Shown: positions 8,211 to 15,664 of the stretch, in pieces
Layout of the letters: every line of letters begins with the position of its first letter
How positions within the stretch are numbered: position 1 is the stretch's first letter
IMG/VR virus record: IMGVR_UViG_3300035663_000112
Span: 1-23,215 of that record
Reading direction: 5' to 3' (one strand)
Length of the DNA: 23,215 bases
Source of the DNA: a virus
Position numbers and translations under genes: made by a program
Notes under the pieces: model-generated
The model's database searches: none
Told to the model about the DNA's origin: nothing
Seen by the model: the letters and a program-made list of their open reading frames with translations, nothing else

Positions 8211-9125
8211 CTATTTTTTGGGTAACGCTAGTTTTTCCGTTTGTGTAAAATCTTCTAATATATTAGGCTTTAATCCTTGTAATTCCATGCGTTTTTGATC
8301 AACCTTATGGGAATCAACTAGTTCATCAGTTAAGGTATTTACAAAATCATAAAGTCCACTAACATCCCATCCTTCTTCTTTATTTTCTCTTACAACATAT
8401 TCTCTTAATAAAGATTGCAGTTTAGTTGGATTTACACCAATTTGTTCAATATATTCTTGTTCACCTTTAGATATACCACCTGTCATTCGTACATCTCTTA
8501 TACACTGAACCAATGCTCGTTTTAAATGATTTTTTGTTTCTTCTTTTTCGTAATCAGCTTCACTAAAGTTTGAAAGTTTTGATTTTAATTGTTCATAAAA
8601 TTCTGAAAGTGATAAAATGTCTTTCATTGCACCTTCAATGTAAGTTATTCCATCGTGTAAACCTTCCTTAGCTTTAGCTAATTTAACTTTTAATTTTACT
8701 TCTTCCCAATAATCTAATGAATTGTTTTCTAAACCTTTATTAAGTTTATCTTCCATTTCTCTAATATCAATTTCAAGGTCTATGCGCCTCCATTTTGCTT
8801 CATTGAGTGCTGTTTTTTTATTTTGTATTTCAGCAGCAATTTGTCTCATATTATTATAAGGTGACAGCCAACTTAGGTTAATATGTCGCCAAGTCCATTG
8901 TGTATGACTATGATTCCATATTGTTTGAAGTTCCGAAGTGTTTTGCAATGCATAATCAACTTTTACAGTATTTTGTAACAAAGATTGACCTCCAAAACTC
9001 TCTTGATCACCCATTGATCCTCTACCAAAAACCATACTTAAAGGCACTTTTGGTGTATTAACTATAGTTAAATCACGTCGAATTTCTTCAAATACAGTCA
9101 ACTCATTTTTATTTTCTTCAGTCAT
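8211..9125 (-). CDS. Coiled-coil protein of unknown function, 304 aa
   Basis: No recognised catalytic motif. The N-terminal third (residues 1-90) has a Trp-rich patch, LQTIWNHSHTQWTWRHINLS. Residues about 95-205 are strongly helical with long charged heptads (QNKKTALNEAKWRRIDLEID, EEVKLKVKLAKAKEGL), typical of coiled coil. The C-terminal part, with GGISKGEQEYIEQIGV, is a compact acidic helical region. The start is supported by AAAAAGGAT about 6 bases upstream. It sits between the double oxygenase and the propeller-like adhesin. A structural rod, assembly chaperone or fibre-linking protein is plausible, but nothing in the sequence settles it. Confidence 0.65.
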   Translation of the reverse strand: MTEENKNELTVFEEIRRDLTIVNTPKVPLSMVFGRGSMGDQESFGGQSLLQNTVKVDYALQNTSELQTIWNHSHTQWTWRHINLSWLSPYNNMRQIAAEIQNKKTALNEAKWRRIDLEIDIREMEDKLNKGLENNSLDYWEEVKLKVKLAKAKEGLHDGITYIEGAMKDILSLSEFYEQLKSKLSNFSEADYEKEETKNHLKRALVQCIRDVRMTGGISKGEQEYIEQIGVNPTKLQSLLREYVVRENKEEGWDVSGLYDFVNTLTDELVDSHKVDQKRMELQGLKPNILEDFTQTEKLALPKK

Positions 9126-9161
9126 TTAATATCCTTTTTAATTATTTAAACAAACTTTAGT

Positions 9162-10478
9162 CTATCTAAACATTGGTCCTTCTATCCAAGTAACTAAAGA
9201 GTATCTAGTACCTGATTTAATTGGTGTAACTTCATGTGGCATAAAACTCGGAAACAAATGAACCGAACCTTGCTCATTTGAAGCTCTTATATGATTAGTA
9301 TAATTGTTAATAACTAATTCACATCCTGTATATGTATTTGGATCACTAAGTTGCACTACTACCGATATTTTTCTAAAAGCAAATGGGCCTGGACCCACAT
9401 CAACGTGTGAAATGTAATGCCCATTTTCACCATTATTGTTTGTTTCATATTCAAGTAATTGAAGGTAAGGATTGATACCCCATATATCATAGTTAAAATG
9501 TTTATGATTGGCAAAATTAACAATTAAACCTAATTTATGAAAAATCCATCGATTAGAATCGTTATTATGCACTGCATAATTATTAGCTGCACGTATCTTT
9601 GCAACATGTTTATTAGCATTACCAACTTTTGCTGAATCTCCATAGGTATTAGAGATTAGCGCAATAATTGACTTGCATTCTTCTTTTGTAAAAGAAATTT
9701 CAGAAGCATTGCTTGGAGTGCACCCGAAATAACTTGGTAACTCACGTGGTAAAGAAGGTAACATAACATAATCAAAAATTGGTGTAGGAATATCTATACT
9801 AATTTTTTTATTGTTTGCTATAGGTTCATCTTCATATAACTTGTATGAATCTTCAACGATAGATTTTCTTTTATTATCTGCAATAATAGGTTTTTTTAAA
9901 TTGTTTTGAGTAATAGTATTTTTTTCTATGCCTAATTGTGATCTTTTATCTAATACATATTCTGTGTATGGACCATCAGCATCAACATAATGTAAAAAAA
10001 CTTGTACTTGCCACGTGCCTTTGTATTTTGGTCGCCAATGCGTAACTTCACAACCTTTGTATACAAGCAAATCACCAATGTCTAAATTTAATTTAATTTC
10101 TTTTTCTTCATCAACATATATAGGCCAAACAACTTTTCCATCAAAGCCTAAGGTAATAGTGGCACTAATTTCACAAGAAGGTCTATCTACATGTTTTTTT
10201 AGAATTTCATTTGGTCTATAAATTCTTGCGTATGTATACGTTGGTAATAGTTTTCTTCCAACATGTTTTCCTATTGGATCTGCTAATTCACTTAACAAAT
10301 TATCAAATACTTTATCACCATAAACAGCATCTGACAATGGGCATTGTTCATCTTTAACCGTCTTATTATTTTTATGTAATTCAAACATGTGATTAACTAA
10401 CTCAGTACATGATTCTGAATCTAAAGCATTACTTAAAACTACATACCCATTGTTTTCAAAATAACTAATCGTATCCAT
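9162..10478 (-). CDS. Tandem two-domain Fe(II)/2-oxoglutarate oxygenase
   Basis: A 438-residue protein joining two double-stranded beta-helix oxygenase domains. Domain 1 (about 1-185) begins FENNGYVVLSNALDSESCTE, as in PhyH-like enzymes, and has H96-x-D98 and distal H147. Ten residues beyond H147, where the 2-oxoglutarate-binding Arg/Lys normally sits, there is Q157. Domain 2 (about 235-438) is prolyl-4-hydroxylase/PiuC-like. It has H358-x-D360 in YISHVDVG, distal H415 in FPSFMPHEV, and R425 with S427 in GTRYSL, which is the full set. The domains are joined by a Lys/Asn-rich linker (about 186-230). The start is preceded by AAGGAAAG. It follows the sulfotransferase by 12 bases, so the two are probably one message. 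Such enzymes hydroxylate protein side chains, lipids or nucleic acid bases using O2 and 2-oxoglutarate; the substrate here is unknown. Confidence 0.85.
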   Translation of the reverse strand: MDTISYFENNGYVVLSNALDSESCTELVNHMFELHKNNKTVKDEQCPLSDAVYGDKVFDNLLSELADPIGKHVGRKLLPTYTYARIYRPNEILKKHVDRPSCEISATITLGFDGKVVWPIYVDEEKEIKLNLDIGDLLVYKGCEVTHWRPKYKGTWQVQVFLHYVDADGPYTEYVLDKRSQLGIEKNTITQNNLKKPIIADNKRKSIVEDSYKLYEDEPIANNKKISIDIPTPIFDYVMLPSLPRELPSYFGCTPSNASEISFTKEECKSIIALISNTYGDSAKVGNANKHVAKIRAANNYAVHNNDSNRWIFHKLGLIVNFANHKHFNYDIWGINPYLQLLEYETNNNGENGHYISHVDVGPGPFAFRKISVVVQLSDPNTYTGCELVINNYTNHIRASNEQGSVHLFPSFMPHEVTPIKSGTRYSLVTWIEGPMFR

Positions 10479-10490
10479 TACTTTCCTTTT

Positions 10491-11324
10491 TTACTCATCT
10501 AATACTTCAGGATAAAAATATTCAAAGTACCATTTATTTTCTTTAATTACTTTATTATGAAAATTATCATCAAGGATTCGATTAGGCTTTGAATATTCTC
10601 TAAATTCTGTATAAGTTTCATGACTTACTTTTTCACGAAAATAAGAATGGTCGTGTTCAAATAAAAATGATTGATCAATTTTATTTAAATTATGATTAAA
10701 ATAATCAAGATCTAAAAATTTATAGATAACTTTTATAATTTTATTTGGATCAGCGGTAAAATCTTCATATCTAATAAACAATACTTTGCGTGGGTCTTGA
10801 TTATAAAGTTCTAGTGATTTAGGTATTTCATGATTCAATGTTACTGACAATGAATTAGGTTCGCCAAAATAATATTTAAATTTTTCTAACCAATGCATTC
10901 CCATAGTTACGATTCCACTAGAATTATAAGTGTGTAATGCTTTAAATTTACGGTTTACTCGTTCAAAACTTTCTACAATGTCACGTAAATCTCTAATTAC
11001 ACATATGAACTTTGATTGAGGATAAAGGTGTAATAATGATGACCATCCATGCCTTTTTGATATTACAATTGGTTTATCAGTAAGTGCTTCAAACCACCCC
11101 TTTGTCCCACCTTGAATTAAACCATATGTTGCAATATCTGCTTGTTCACTTGACATCGCAATAAATGATTCCTGCTGTCTTACTCGTACAAGTAGTTTAT
11201 CTTTTATTATATCGTATAAAGCACATGTACTCGTAGTAAAAATCTGCGGGTTTTGTTGCAAAATATTCATTAATATTGTACTACCCGATCTTGGTAGTCC
11301 ACCGCAAAAATGTATTAATTCCAT
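10491..11324 (-). CDS. Sulfotransferase (PAPS-dependent)
   Basis: A 277-residue protein with the two nucleotide-binding signatures of the sulfotransferase family. The 5'-phosphosulfate loop is GGLPRSGSTILMNIL (residues 8-22), and the 3'-phosphate site is VIRDLRDIVESF, with R111 and S119 eight residues apart as in known enzymes. Further support comes from KVLFIRYEDF at 180-189 and from the usual single-domain length. The enzyme moves sulfate from PAPS, supplied by the host, to a hydroxyl or amine on a glycan, protein or small molecule. The start must be close to residue 1, because the P-loop begins at residue 11. There is no visible ribosome-binding site, and a TATAAATA box ends only 5 bases upstream. 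It is followed at 12 bases by the double oxygenase, suggesting linked action. Confidence 0.88.
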   Translation of the reverse strand: MELIHFCGGLPRSGSTILMNILQQNPQIFTTSTCALYDIIKDKLLVRVRQQESFIAMSSEQADIATYGLIQGGTKGWFEALTDKPIVISKRHGWSSLLHLYPQSKFICVIRDLRDIVESFERVNRKFKALHTYNSSGIVTMGMHWLEKFKYYFGEPNSLSVTLNHEIPKSLELYNQDPRKVLFIRYEDFTADPNKIIKVIYKFLDLDYFNHNLNKIDQSFLFEHDHSYFREKVSHETYTEFREYSKPNRILDDNFHNKVIKENKWYFEYFYPEVLDE

Positions 11325-11329
11325 GCGTT

Positions 11330-11337
11330 TATTTATA
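11330..11337 (-). promoter_or_regulatory. TATAAATA box directly before the sulfotransferase
   Basis: An exact late-promoter octamer ending 5 bases before the ATG at 11324. Transcription would then begin at or within a few bases of the start codon, giving a nearly leaderless message. The same site is part of a palindrome (11330-11341) with a TATAAATA on the plus strand as well, so in this AT-rich gap it could be chance. The rest of the gap (11342-11441) shows no clear terminator. Confidence 0.45.
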
Positions 11338-11441
11338 AATATTATTTTATTGAAAAAAATAACAATTTATGCTTAGTGTGTAAATAAATTTATAATACTA
11401 AATTACCACTGTTATTCGTTATAATTAAACTAATAATATAT

Positions 11442-13577
11442 CTAACTATCGCTAGTACCGTTACTATTAAGTCTAGCTATATAGTTTGCAGTATTTCCAT
11501 TAAACGTTGTGAAAAAACCGCAAGCCATAATTTTACCGTCAGTTTGAGTACGAACACCACGTACTGAGTTTGATATCGCTTGGAATCCTGTACCCGTACC
11601 TGTTGTAAATGTTGCATTTAAAGCACCACTGCTACTAAGTTTAGCTATTCCATAACCAACACTAGAACCATTATAACTACTGAATTGACCACCAACAATT
11701 ATATTACCGTCACTTTGAACATCTATTGCAAACGTTGAATCATTAAAACCCGTACCCGTTACAAAACTAGTATCTCTAGTACCGTCTGAATTTAATCTTA
11801 TTATACGATTTTGTGTAGTACCATTGAAAGATGTAAAAATACCACCTACAAGAATTTTGTCATCACTTTGAACTGCAATGGAAAATATTGATGATCCCGA
11901 ACCAAATCCTGTACCAATATTAGTTGTAAAAGTTGTATCTATAGTACCATCTGTGTTAAGTCTAGCTATATAATTTGAAGTGGTACCATTATATGTAGTA
12001 AAAAGACCACCAACTACTATTTTACCAGTACTTTGAATAGCTACTGCTGTAGCTCCGCCATTAAACCCTGTACCTACACTGAAACCTGTGTCTTTAGTAC
12101 CATCTGAATTTAATCTTATTATACGAGTTTGTGTGGCACTGTTATAGGTAGTAAAAATACCAACTACTACAATCTTACCATCACTTTGAACAGCTATTCC
12201 ACGAGTACCATTATTAAACCCCGCACCTTGTAAATTAAATCCCGTATCTCTAGTACCATCTGTATTCAATCTAGTTAAATAGTTTTGTGTAGTACCATTA
12301 TAACTTGTAAAATTACCACCAACTAAGATTTTACTATCACTTTGAATAGCTAGAGCACTAGGTATTGGGGCAGTTGAAAACCCAAGCCCCGTTCCAATAC
12401 TAAACCCTGTATCCCTAGCACCCGTTGTAAGCAGTCTAGTTATATAGTTTTGAGTAGTATTATCATAACTAGTGAAACTACCCACTAATACAATTTTACC
12501 ATCACTTTGAATCTCCATTGCACGAGTTGCACCATTGAACCCTGTGCCTGGAACAAACGGTTCAGATATTGTAACCGTACTACTTGTAGCAACTACGGTT
12601 CCGCTAATACTGACCGTACGTATTTGTACTTGGAATGTTTCTGGTCCTTCAGTGGTGACATCAGTGGACGCTGTAATATTAAATGATCCTGCGTTTGACG
12701 TAATAGTAAAGCTGCCACTAGTAGCAACAAAATCAGCGGAAGATGTTGTAATATTTAAAACAGTCCAATATAAAGTTGTACTATCAGTTACATTAGTAGT
12801 AGCAACATTAAATGTTAAACTTGATCCTTCATTAACTGAACTAGATGTAGGAGTTACACTATAAGTTGGATTAGTGCTAGTGTCTATAATCGTAATTGTG
12901 TTACTTGTAGCAACTACAGTACCACTAGTACTAACTGTACGTATCTGCATTTGGAATGTCTGAGATCCTTCGGTGGTAACATCATTGATCGTTGTAATAT
13001 TAAACGATCCTGCGTTTGACGTAATCGTAAAACTACCACTAATAGCAACAAAATCAGAAGAACTTGTTGTAATATCTAATATAGTCCAATATAAAGTTGT
13101 ACCATTGACTACGTTAGTAGTAGCAACATTAAATGTTAAGCTTTCTCCTTCATTGATTGAGCTAGATGTAGGGGTTACACTATAGGTTGGATTAGTGCTA
13201 GAATCTATAATTGTAACTGTACTACTTGTGGCGACTACTGTCCCACTAGTACTGACAGTACGTATTTGCATTTGAAAAGTTTGAGAACCTTCAGTAGTAA
13301 CATCATTGGTTGTTGTAATATTAAATGAACCTGTGTTTGATGTAATAGTAAAACTACCGCTAGTGGCAACAAAATCAGCAGAGTCTGTAGTAATATCTAA
13401 TACAGTCCAATAAAGAGTTGTTGAATCATTTACGTTAGTGGTAGTAACATTAAATGTTAAACTTTCCCCTTCATTGATTGAGCTAGATGTAGGAGATACA
13501 CTATAGGTTGGCAATGCTTCAATGCCTGTATCCACAACAAAACCACCTTCAAATAATATACCACCCTCAAGTAACAT
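11442..13577 (-). CDS. Calx-beta plus delta-60 repeat adhesin
   Basis: A 711-residue protein in three parts. Residues 1-22 (MLLEGGILFEGGFVVDTGIE) look like a short attachment peptide. Residues 23-338 are three near-identical units of 107, 107 and about 102 residues, each PTYSV(T/S)PTSSS...NEG(E/S)SLTFNV...TVTI, in the manner of Calx-beta or similar Ig-like modules. Residues about 342-711 hold seven delta-60-type repeats of about 45-55 residues (QSDGKIVVGGxFTSYNGTT, RLNSDGTRDTGF), possibly forming a beta-propeller. A late promoter lies 19 bases upstream, with AGGATAAC before the ATG. It is the first gene after the terminator that follows the acetyltransferase gene. Likely a fibre or surface-binding protein; the Calx-beta units suggest possible Ca2+ binding. 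No signal peptide or sorting motif, so probably a virion protein. Confidence 0.8.
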   Translation of the reverse strand: MLLEGGILFEGGFVVDTGIEALPTYSVSPTSSSINEGESLTFNVTTTNVNDSTTLYWTVLDITTDSADFVATSGSFTITSNTGSFNITTTNDVTTEGSQTFQMQIRTVSTSGTVVATSSTVTIIDSSTNPTYSVTPTSSSINEGESLTFNVATTNVVNGTTLYWTILDITTSSSDFVAISGSFTITSNAGSFNITTINDVTTEGSQTFQMQIRTVSTSGTVVATSNTITIIDTSTNPTYSVTPTSSSVNEGSSLTFNVATTNVTDSTTLYWTVLNITTSSADFVATSGSFTITSNAGSFNITASTDVTTEGPETFQVQIRTVSISGTVVATSSTVTISEPFVPGTGFNGATRAMEIQSDGKIVLVGSFTSYDNTTQNYITRLLTTGARDTGFSIGTGLGFSTAPIPSALAIQSDSKILVGGNFTSYNGTTQNYLTRLNTDGTRDTGFNLQGAGFNNGTRGIAVQSDGKIVVVGIFTTYNSATQTRIIRLNSDGTKDTGFSVGTGFNGGATAVAIQSTGKIVVGGLFTTYNGTTSNYIARLNTDGTIDTTFTTNIGTGFGSGSSIFSIAVQSDDKILVGGIFTSFNGTTQNRIIRLNSDGTRDTSFVTGTGFNDSTFAIDVQSDGNIIVGGQFSSYNGSSVGYGIAKLSSSGALNATFTTGTGTGFQAISNSVRGVRTQTDGKIMACGFFTTFNGNTANYIARLNSNGTSDS
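12564..13511 (-). repeat. Three tandem ~320-nt repeats encoding Calx-beta-like units
   Basis: Units at 13511-13191, 13190-12870 and 12869-12564 encode 107, 107 and about 102 residues with mostly conservative differences. Similarity is evident at DNA level, for example TCAGTAGTAACATC, TCGGTGGTAACATC and TCAGTGGTGACATC at matching positions on the plus strand. This suggests recent duplication followed by limited drift. Confidence 0.85.
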
Positions 13578-13596
13578 AAAAAGTTATCCTATTGTA

Positions 13597-13604
13597 TATT
13601 TATA
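13597..13604 (-). promoter_or_regulatory. T4-type late promoter TATAAATA
   Basis: Exact octamer on the minus strand, 19 bases before the ATG of the Calx-beta/delta-60 gene and just downstream of the terminator at 13656-13629. The terminator-promoter pair marks a transcription unit boundary. Confidence 0.82.
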
Positions 13605-13628
13605 CCTTTATATTAATTATACTAATAT

Positions 13629-13656
13629 AAAAAAGGGCACTTAGATGCCCTTTTTT
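13629..13656 (-). terminator. Rho-independent terminator, bidirectional in form
   Basis: An 11-bp stem (AAAAAAGGGCA with TGCCCTTTTTT) around a 6-base loop, with T runs on both strands. It lies 35 bases after the stop of the acetyltransferase gene. Confidence 0.9.
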
Positions 13657-13691
13657 CTTTCCATCCCGAAAGATTAATATTATCATTTGTA

Positions 13692-14258
13692 CTAATCAAT
13701 ATATGGCTCATATGATTCCGTAACGAAACTTTTATTTTTAGCAAACATAGGCCAATCAAATTCTCCAATATTTTCCAACATCAATCGCCATGGGGTAGGA
13801 CTCAAATAACTATAAAAATTATCTAGGGTATCTAAAGAAAATGGTTCTTTTTCATTAGTACGAATATTATACCAATACTTGTTAAACCTACTTAATCCTT
13901 TTATCACTTCTTGCATCATTTTAGAATGGACCTGACCCAACATCAACGGAGATCTATTCAATCTAGTTTTGAAGAACCATAGCATCATTGAAAATATCTT
14001 TTTACCTCTATATACAGGATTAACATATACATCGTCAACTTCATTTGATGCGTTACTCAATGAAGATACTGCTACCAATGTATCATCATCCCACAGACTA
14101 TAATAAATTCCATCCTGAAGTACTTTGTAGTTTTCAATATCAGCAATGTGTTTGCCATGAGTATACCAACGTTTTTTGTTTGTATTAGCAAATTTTTCTG
14201 CTTGTTGGGAAAGATCAGGTCCTAACATGGTCATTTCTTCTATTTCATTGATTTTCAT
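13692..14258 (-). CDS. GNAT-family acetyltransferase-like protein
   Basis: A 188-residue protein. Residues 74-96, VDDVYVNPVYRGKKIFSMML, match the acetyl-CoA-binding motif A of GNAT enzymes: a beta strand, then V-x-P-x-(Y/F)-R-G-x-x-I and a helix. It is preceded by the usual beta-hairpin region (IYYSLWDDDTLVAVSSL). The second half (97-188) is less typical, with many aromatics (FNKYWYNIR, PTPWRLML). The enzyme would transfer an acetyl group from acetyl-CoA to an amine; the substrate is unknown. The start MKINEIEEM has AGGAAAC about 7 bases upstream. It stands alone between two terminators, directly after gp23, so it must have its own promoter or rely on read-through. AATAAATA at 14330-14323, one base off the late octamer, is a possible promoter. 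Confidence 0.65.
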   Translation of the reverse strand: MKINEIEEMTMLGPDLSQQAEKFANTNKKRWYTHGKHIADIENYKVLQDGIYYSLWDDDTLVAVSSLSNASNEVDDVYVNPVYRGKKIFSMMLWFFKTRLNRSPLMLGQVHSKMMQEVIKGLSRFNKYWYNIRTNEKEPFSLDTLDNFYSYLSPTPWRLMLENIGEFDWPMFAKNKSFVTESYEPYID

Positions 14259-14365
14259 TTTCGTTTCCTAATTAATGATACGTTTCCTATCGTTAGAAAT
14301 TATTGTTAATAGAATTTGGAATATTTATTATTAATAAAATATTACATTCCATTAATTTAAGTTAC

Positions 14366-14389
14366 AAAAAAGGGCACCGAAGTGCCCTT
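14366..14389 (-). terminator. Strong terminator after gp23, UUCG loop
   Basis: On the minus strand AAGGGCAC-TTCG-GTGCCCTT is followed by a run of T. The C(UUCG)G tetraloop with a GC-rich stem and T tract is the classic strong intrinsic terminator, also common after T4 genes. It lies 35 bases after the gp23 stop. Confidence 0.95.
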
Positions 14390-14423
14390 AGATATTTCTA
14401 AAATATATTTTTTATAATATATT

Positions 14424-15635
14424 TTACTGAAATGATACGTTCTGTACAGCAATCTCGCCAACGTAGTCAGCAGCATTACCAAAGCTTGATGCTGTATTGG
14501 TAAGCTCAACATAACCATAACGTGTCATGAAGCTAACTACAGGTTCGAATGTTGTTGGATCTAGAACAACACCACTGCTCATCAATGGAATGTATGGGCA
14601 ATAGAATGCTGCTGCATCTGTCTCGCTTGAACCCTTATAACCAACCAATACTGCTGTACCTGTTGGAGCATATGAGTCAACGAAAACACGCATTGCGTTA
14701 TTCAATGTACCAACAAACTTAGTGTTTGTAGGTGCTTCGAATGTACCTTCAGTGGTACGTGCAAATGCTGATGTTGTTGCACTTTGGAGAATTGTTAAGC
14801 TTTCGCTTGAAACAACTGCCCAATTACCTGCGCCACGGCGTGTACGCTGTGCAATCAAGTTAGCAACACGATTGATCAATACTGCTAATGCTGCATGCTC
14901 ATCACCTACGAATGTTGCAGTACCTGAAACGGTTGCTTGATTGTATGTGAATTCTGTTGCAGCTAAACTACGCAATGAAAGAAGAATTTCTTGGTCAATT
15001 TCAGCAGTAATTTCTTGTGCTAAAGCTGCCATGATTTCTGCTTCAACGTCGATACCATGTTGTGACTGTGCATCTTGTGCAGCCTCAAATGTCCAACGTG
15101 CTTGCAACTTACGTGACTTAGCTTCAACAGCCTGACGTAAGATCTGTACGCTGATTTGGCGACCACCACTACCTTCAAGAACGCTTGTATCAGCAGCAGT
15201 ATAACGTGACTGATTTGTGTTAACAACACCTGCAGTAACGCTGCTTGCTGAAGAATATGCTTGCGCAATCTTGAATGGTGACAATGCTTCTTCACCTGCT
15301 ACTGTGCTTGTTTGTGCAGCACTTGTATCGTTCATGTTATTAGCATAACGAACACGTAGTGTGTGAATTTGTCCAACAGGACCTGTCATTGGCTGAACAC
15401 CTACCAACTCATTAGCGATAACGGTTGGCATAACACGGCGGATAACGGGAAGAATAACACGGTTAAGTGTTGCAATGTTACCTGCTGTAGTTGTACCTGC
15501 TGAACTTTCAGCAAGTAACTGCTTGCGAGTGTTTTCAAGAATGACACCCATCATTGAACGGCGAGTTCCTTTGAGACCTTCTAGAAGGGCTTCTTTTGTT
15601 TCACCCCAACGGCTCTCTAATAATACTTTAGACAT
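14424..15635 (-). CDS. 23: Major capsid protein gp23
   Basis: A 403-residue homologue of T4 gp23, the hexamer-forming shell protein. Support comes from the segment RVILPVIRRVMPTVIANELV followed by GVQPMTGPVGQIHTLRVRYA, the hallmark of this family, and from the end FMTRYGYVELTN. The N-terminal 43 residues form the helical delta domain; LLAE at 40-43 fits the gp21 cleavage pattern ((I/L/V)-x-E), so the mature protein probably begins at S44. At 403 residues it is well short of the 521 of T4, so insertion segments of the T4 protein are missing. It is the last gene of the capsid operon, 30 bases after gp22, with AGGAGATAAAGGA before the ATG and a strong terminator behind it. Codon usage looks more GC-rich than in the fibre genes, as expected for a highly expressed gene. 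Confidence 0.95.
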   Translation of the reverse strand: MSKVLLESRWGETKEALLEGLKGTRRSMMGVILENTRKQLLAESSAGTTTAGNIATLNRVILPVIRRVMPTVIANELVGVQPMTGPVGQIHTLRVRYANNMNDTSAAQTSTVAGEEALSPFKIAQAYSSASSVTAGVVNTNQSRYTAADTSVLEGSGGRQISVQILRQAVEAKSRKLQARWTFEAAQDAQSQHGIDVEAEIMAALAQEITAEIDQEILLSLRSLAATEFTYNQATVSGTATFVGDEHAALAVLINRVANLIAQRTRRGAGNWAVVSSESLTILQSATTSAFARTTEGTFEAPTNTKFVGTLNNAMRVFVDSYAPTGTAVLVGYKGSSETDAAAFYCPYIPLMSSGVVLDPTTFEPVVSFMTRYGYVELTNTASSFGNAADYVGEIAVQNVSFQ

Positions 15636-15664
15636 TTTTCCTTTATCTCCTGTAATATGTCAAA

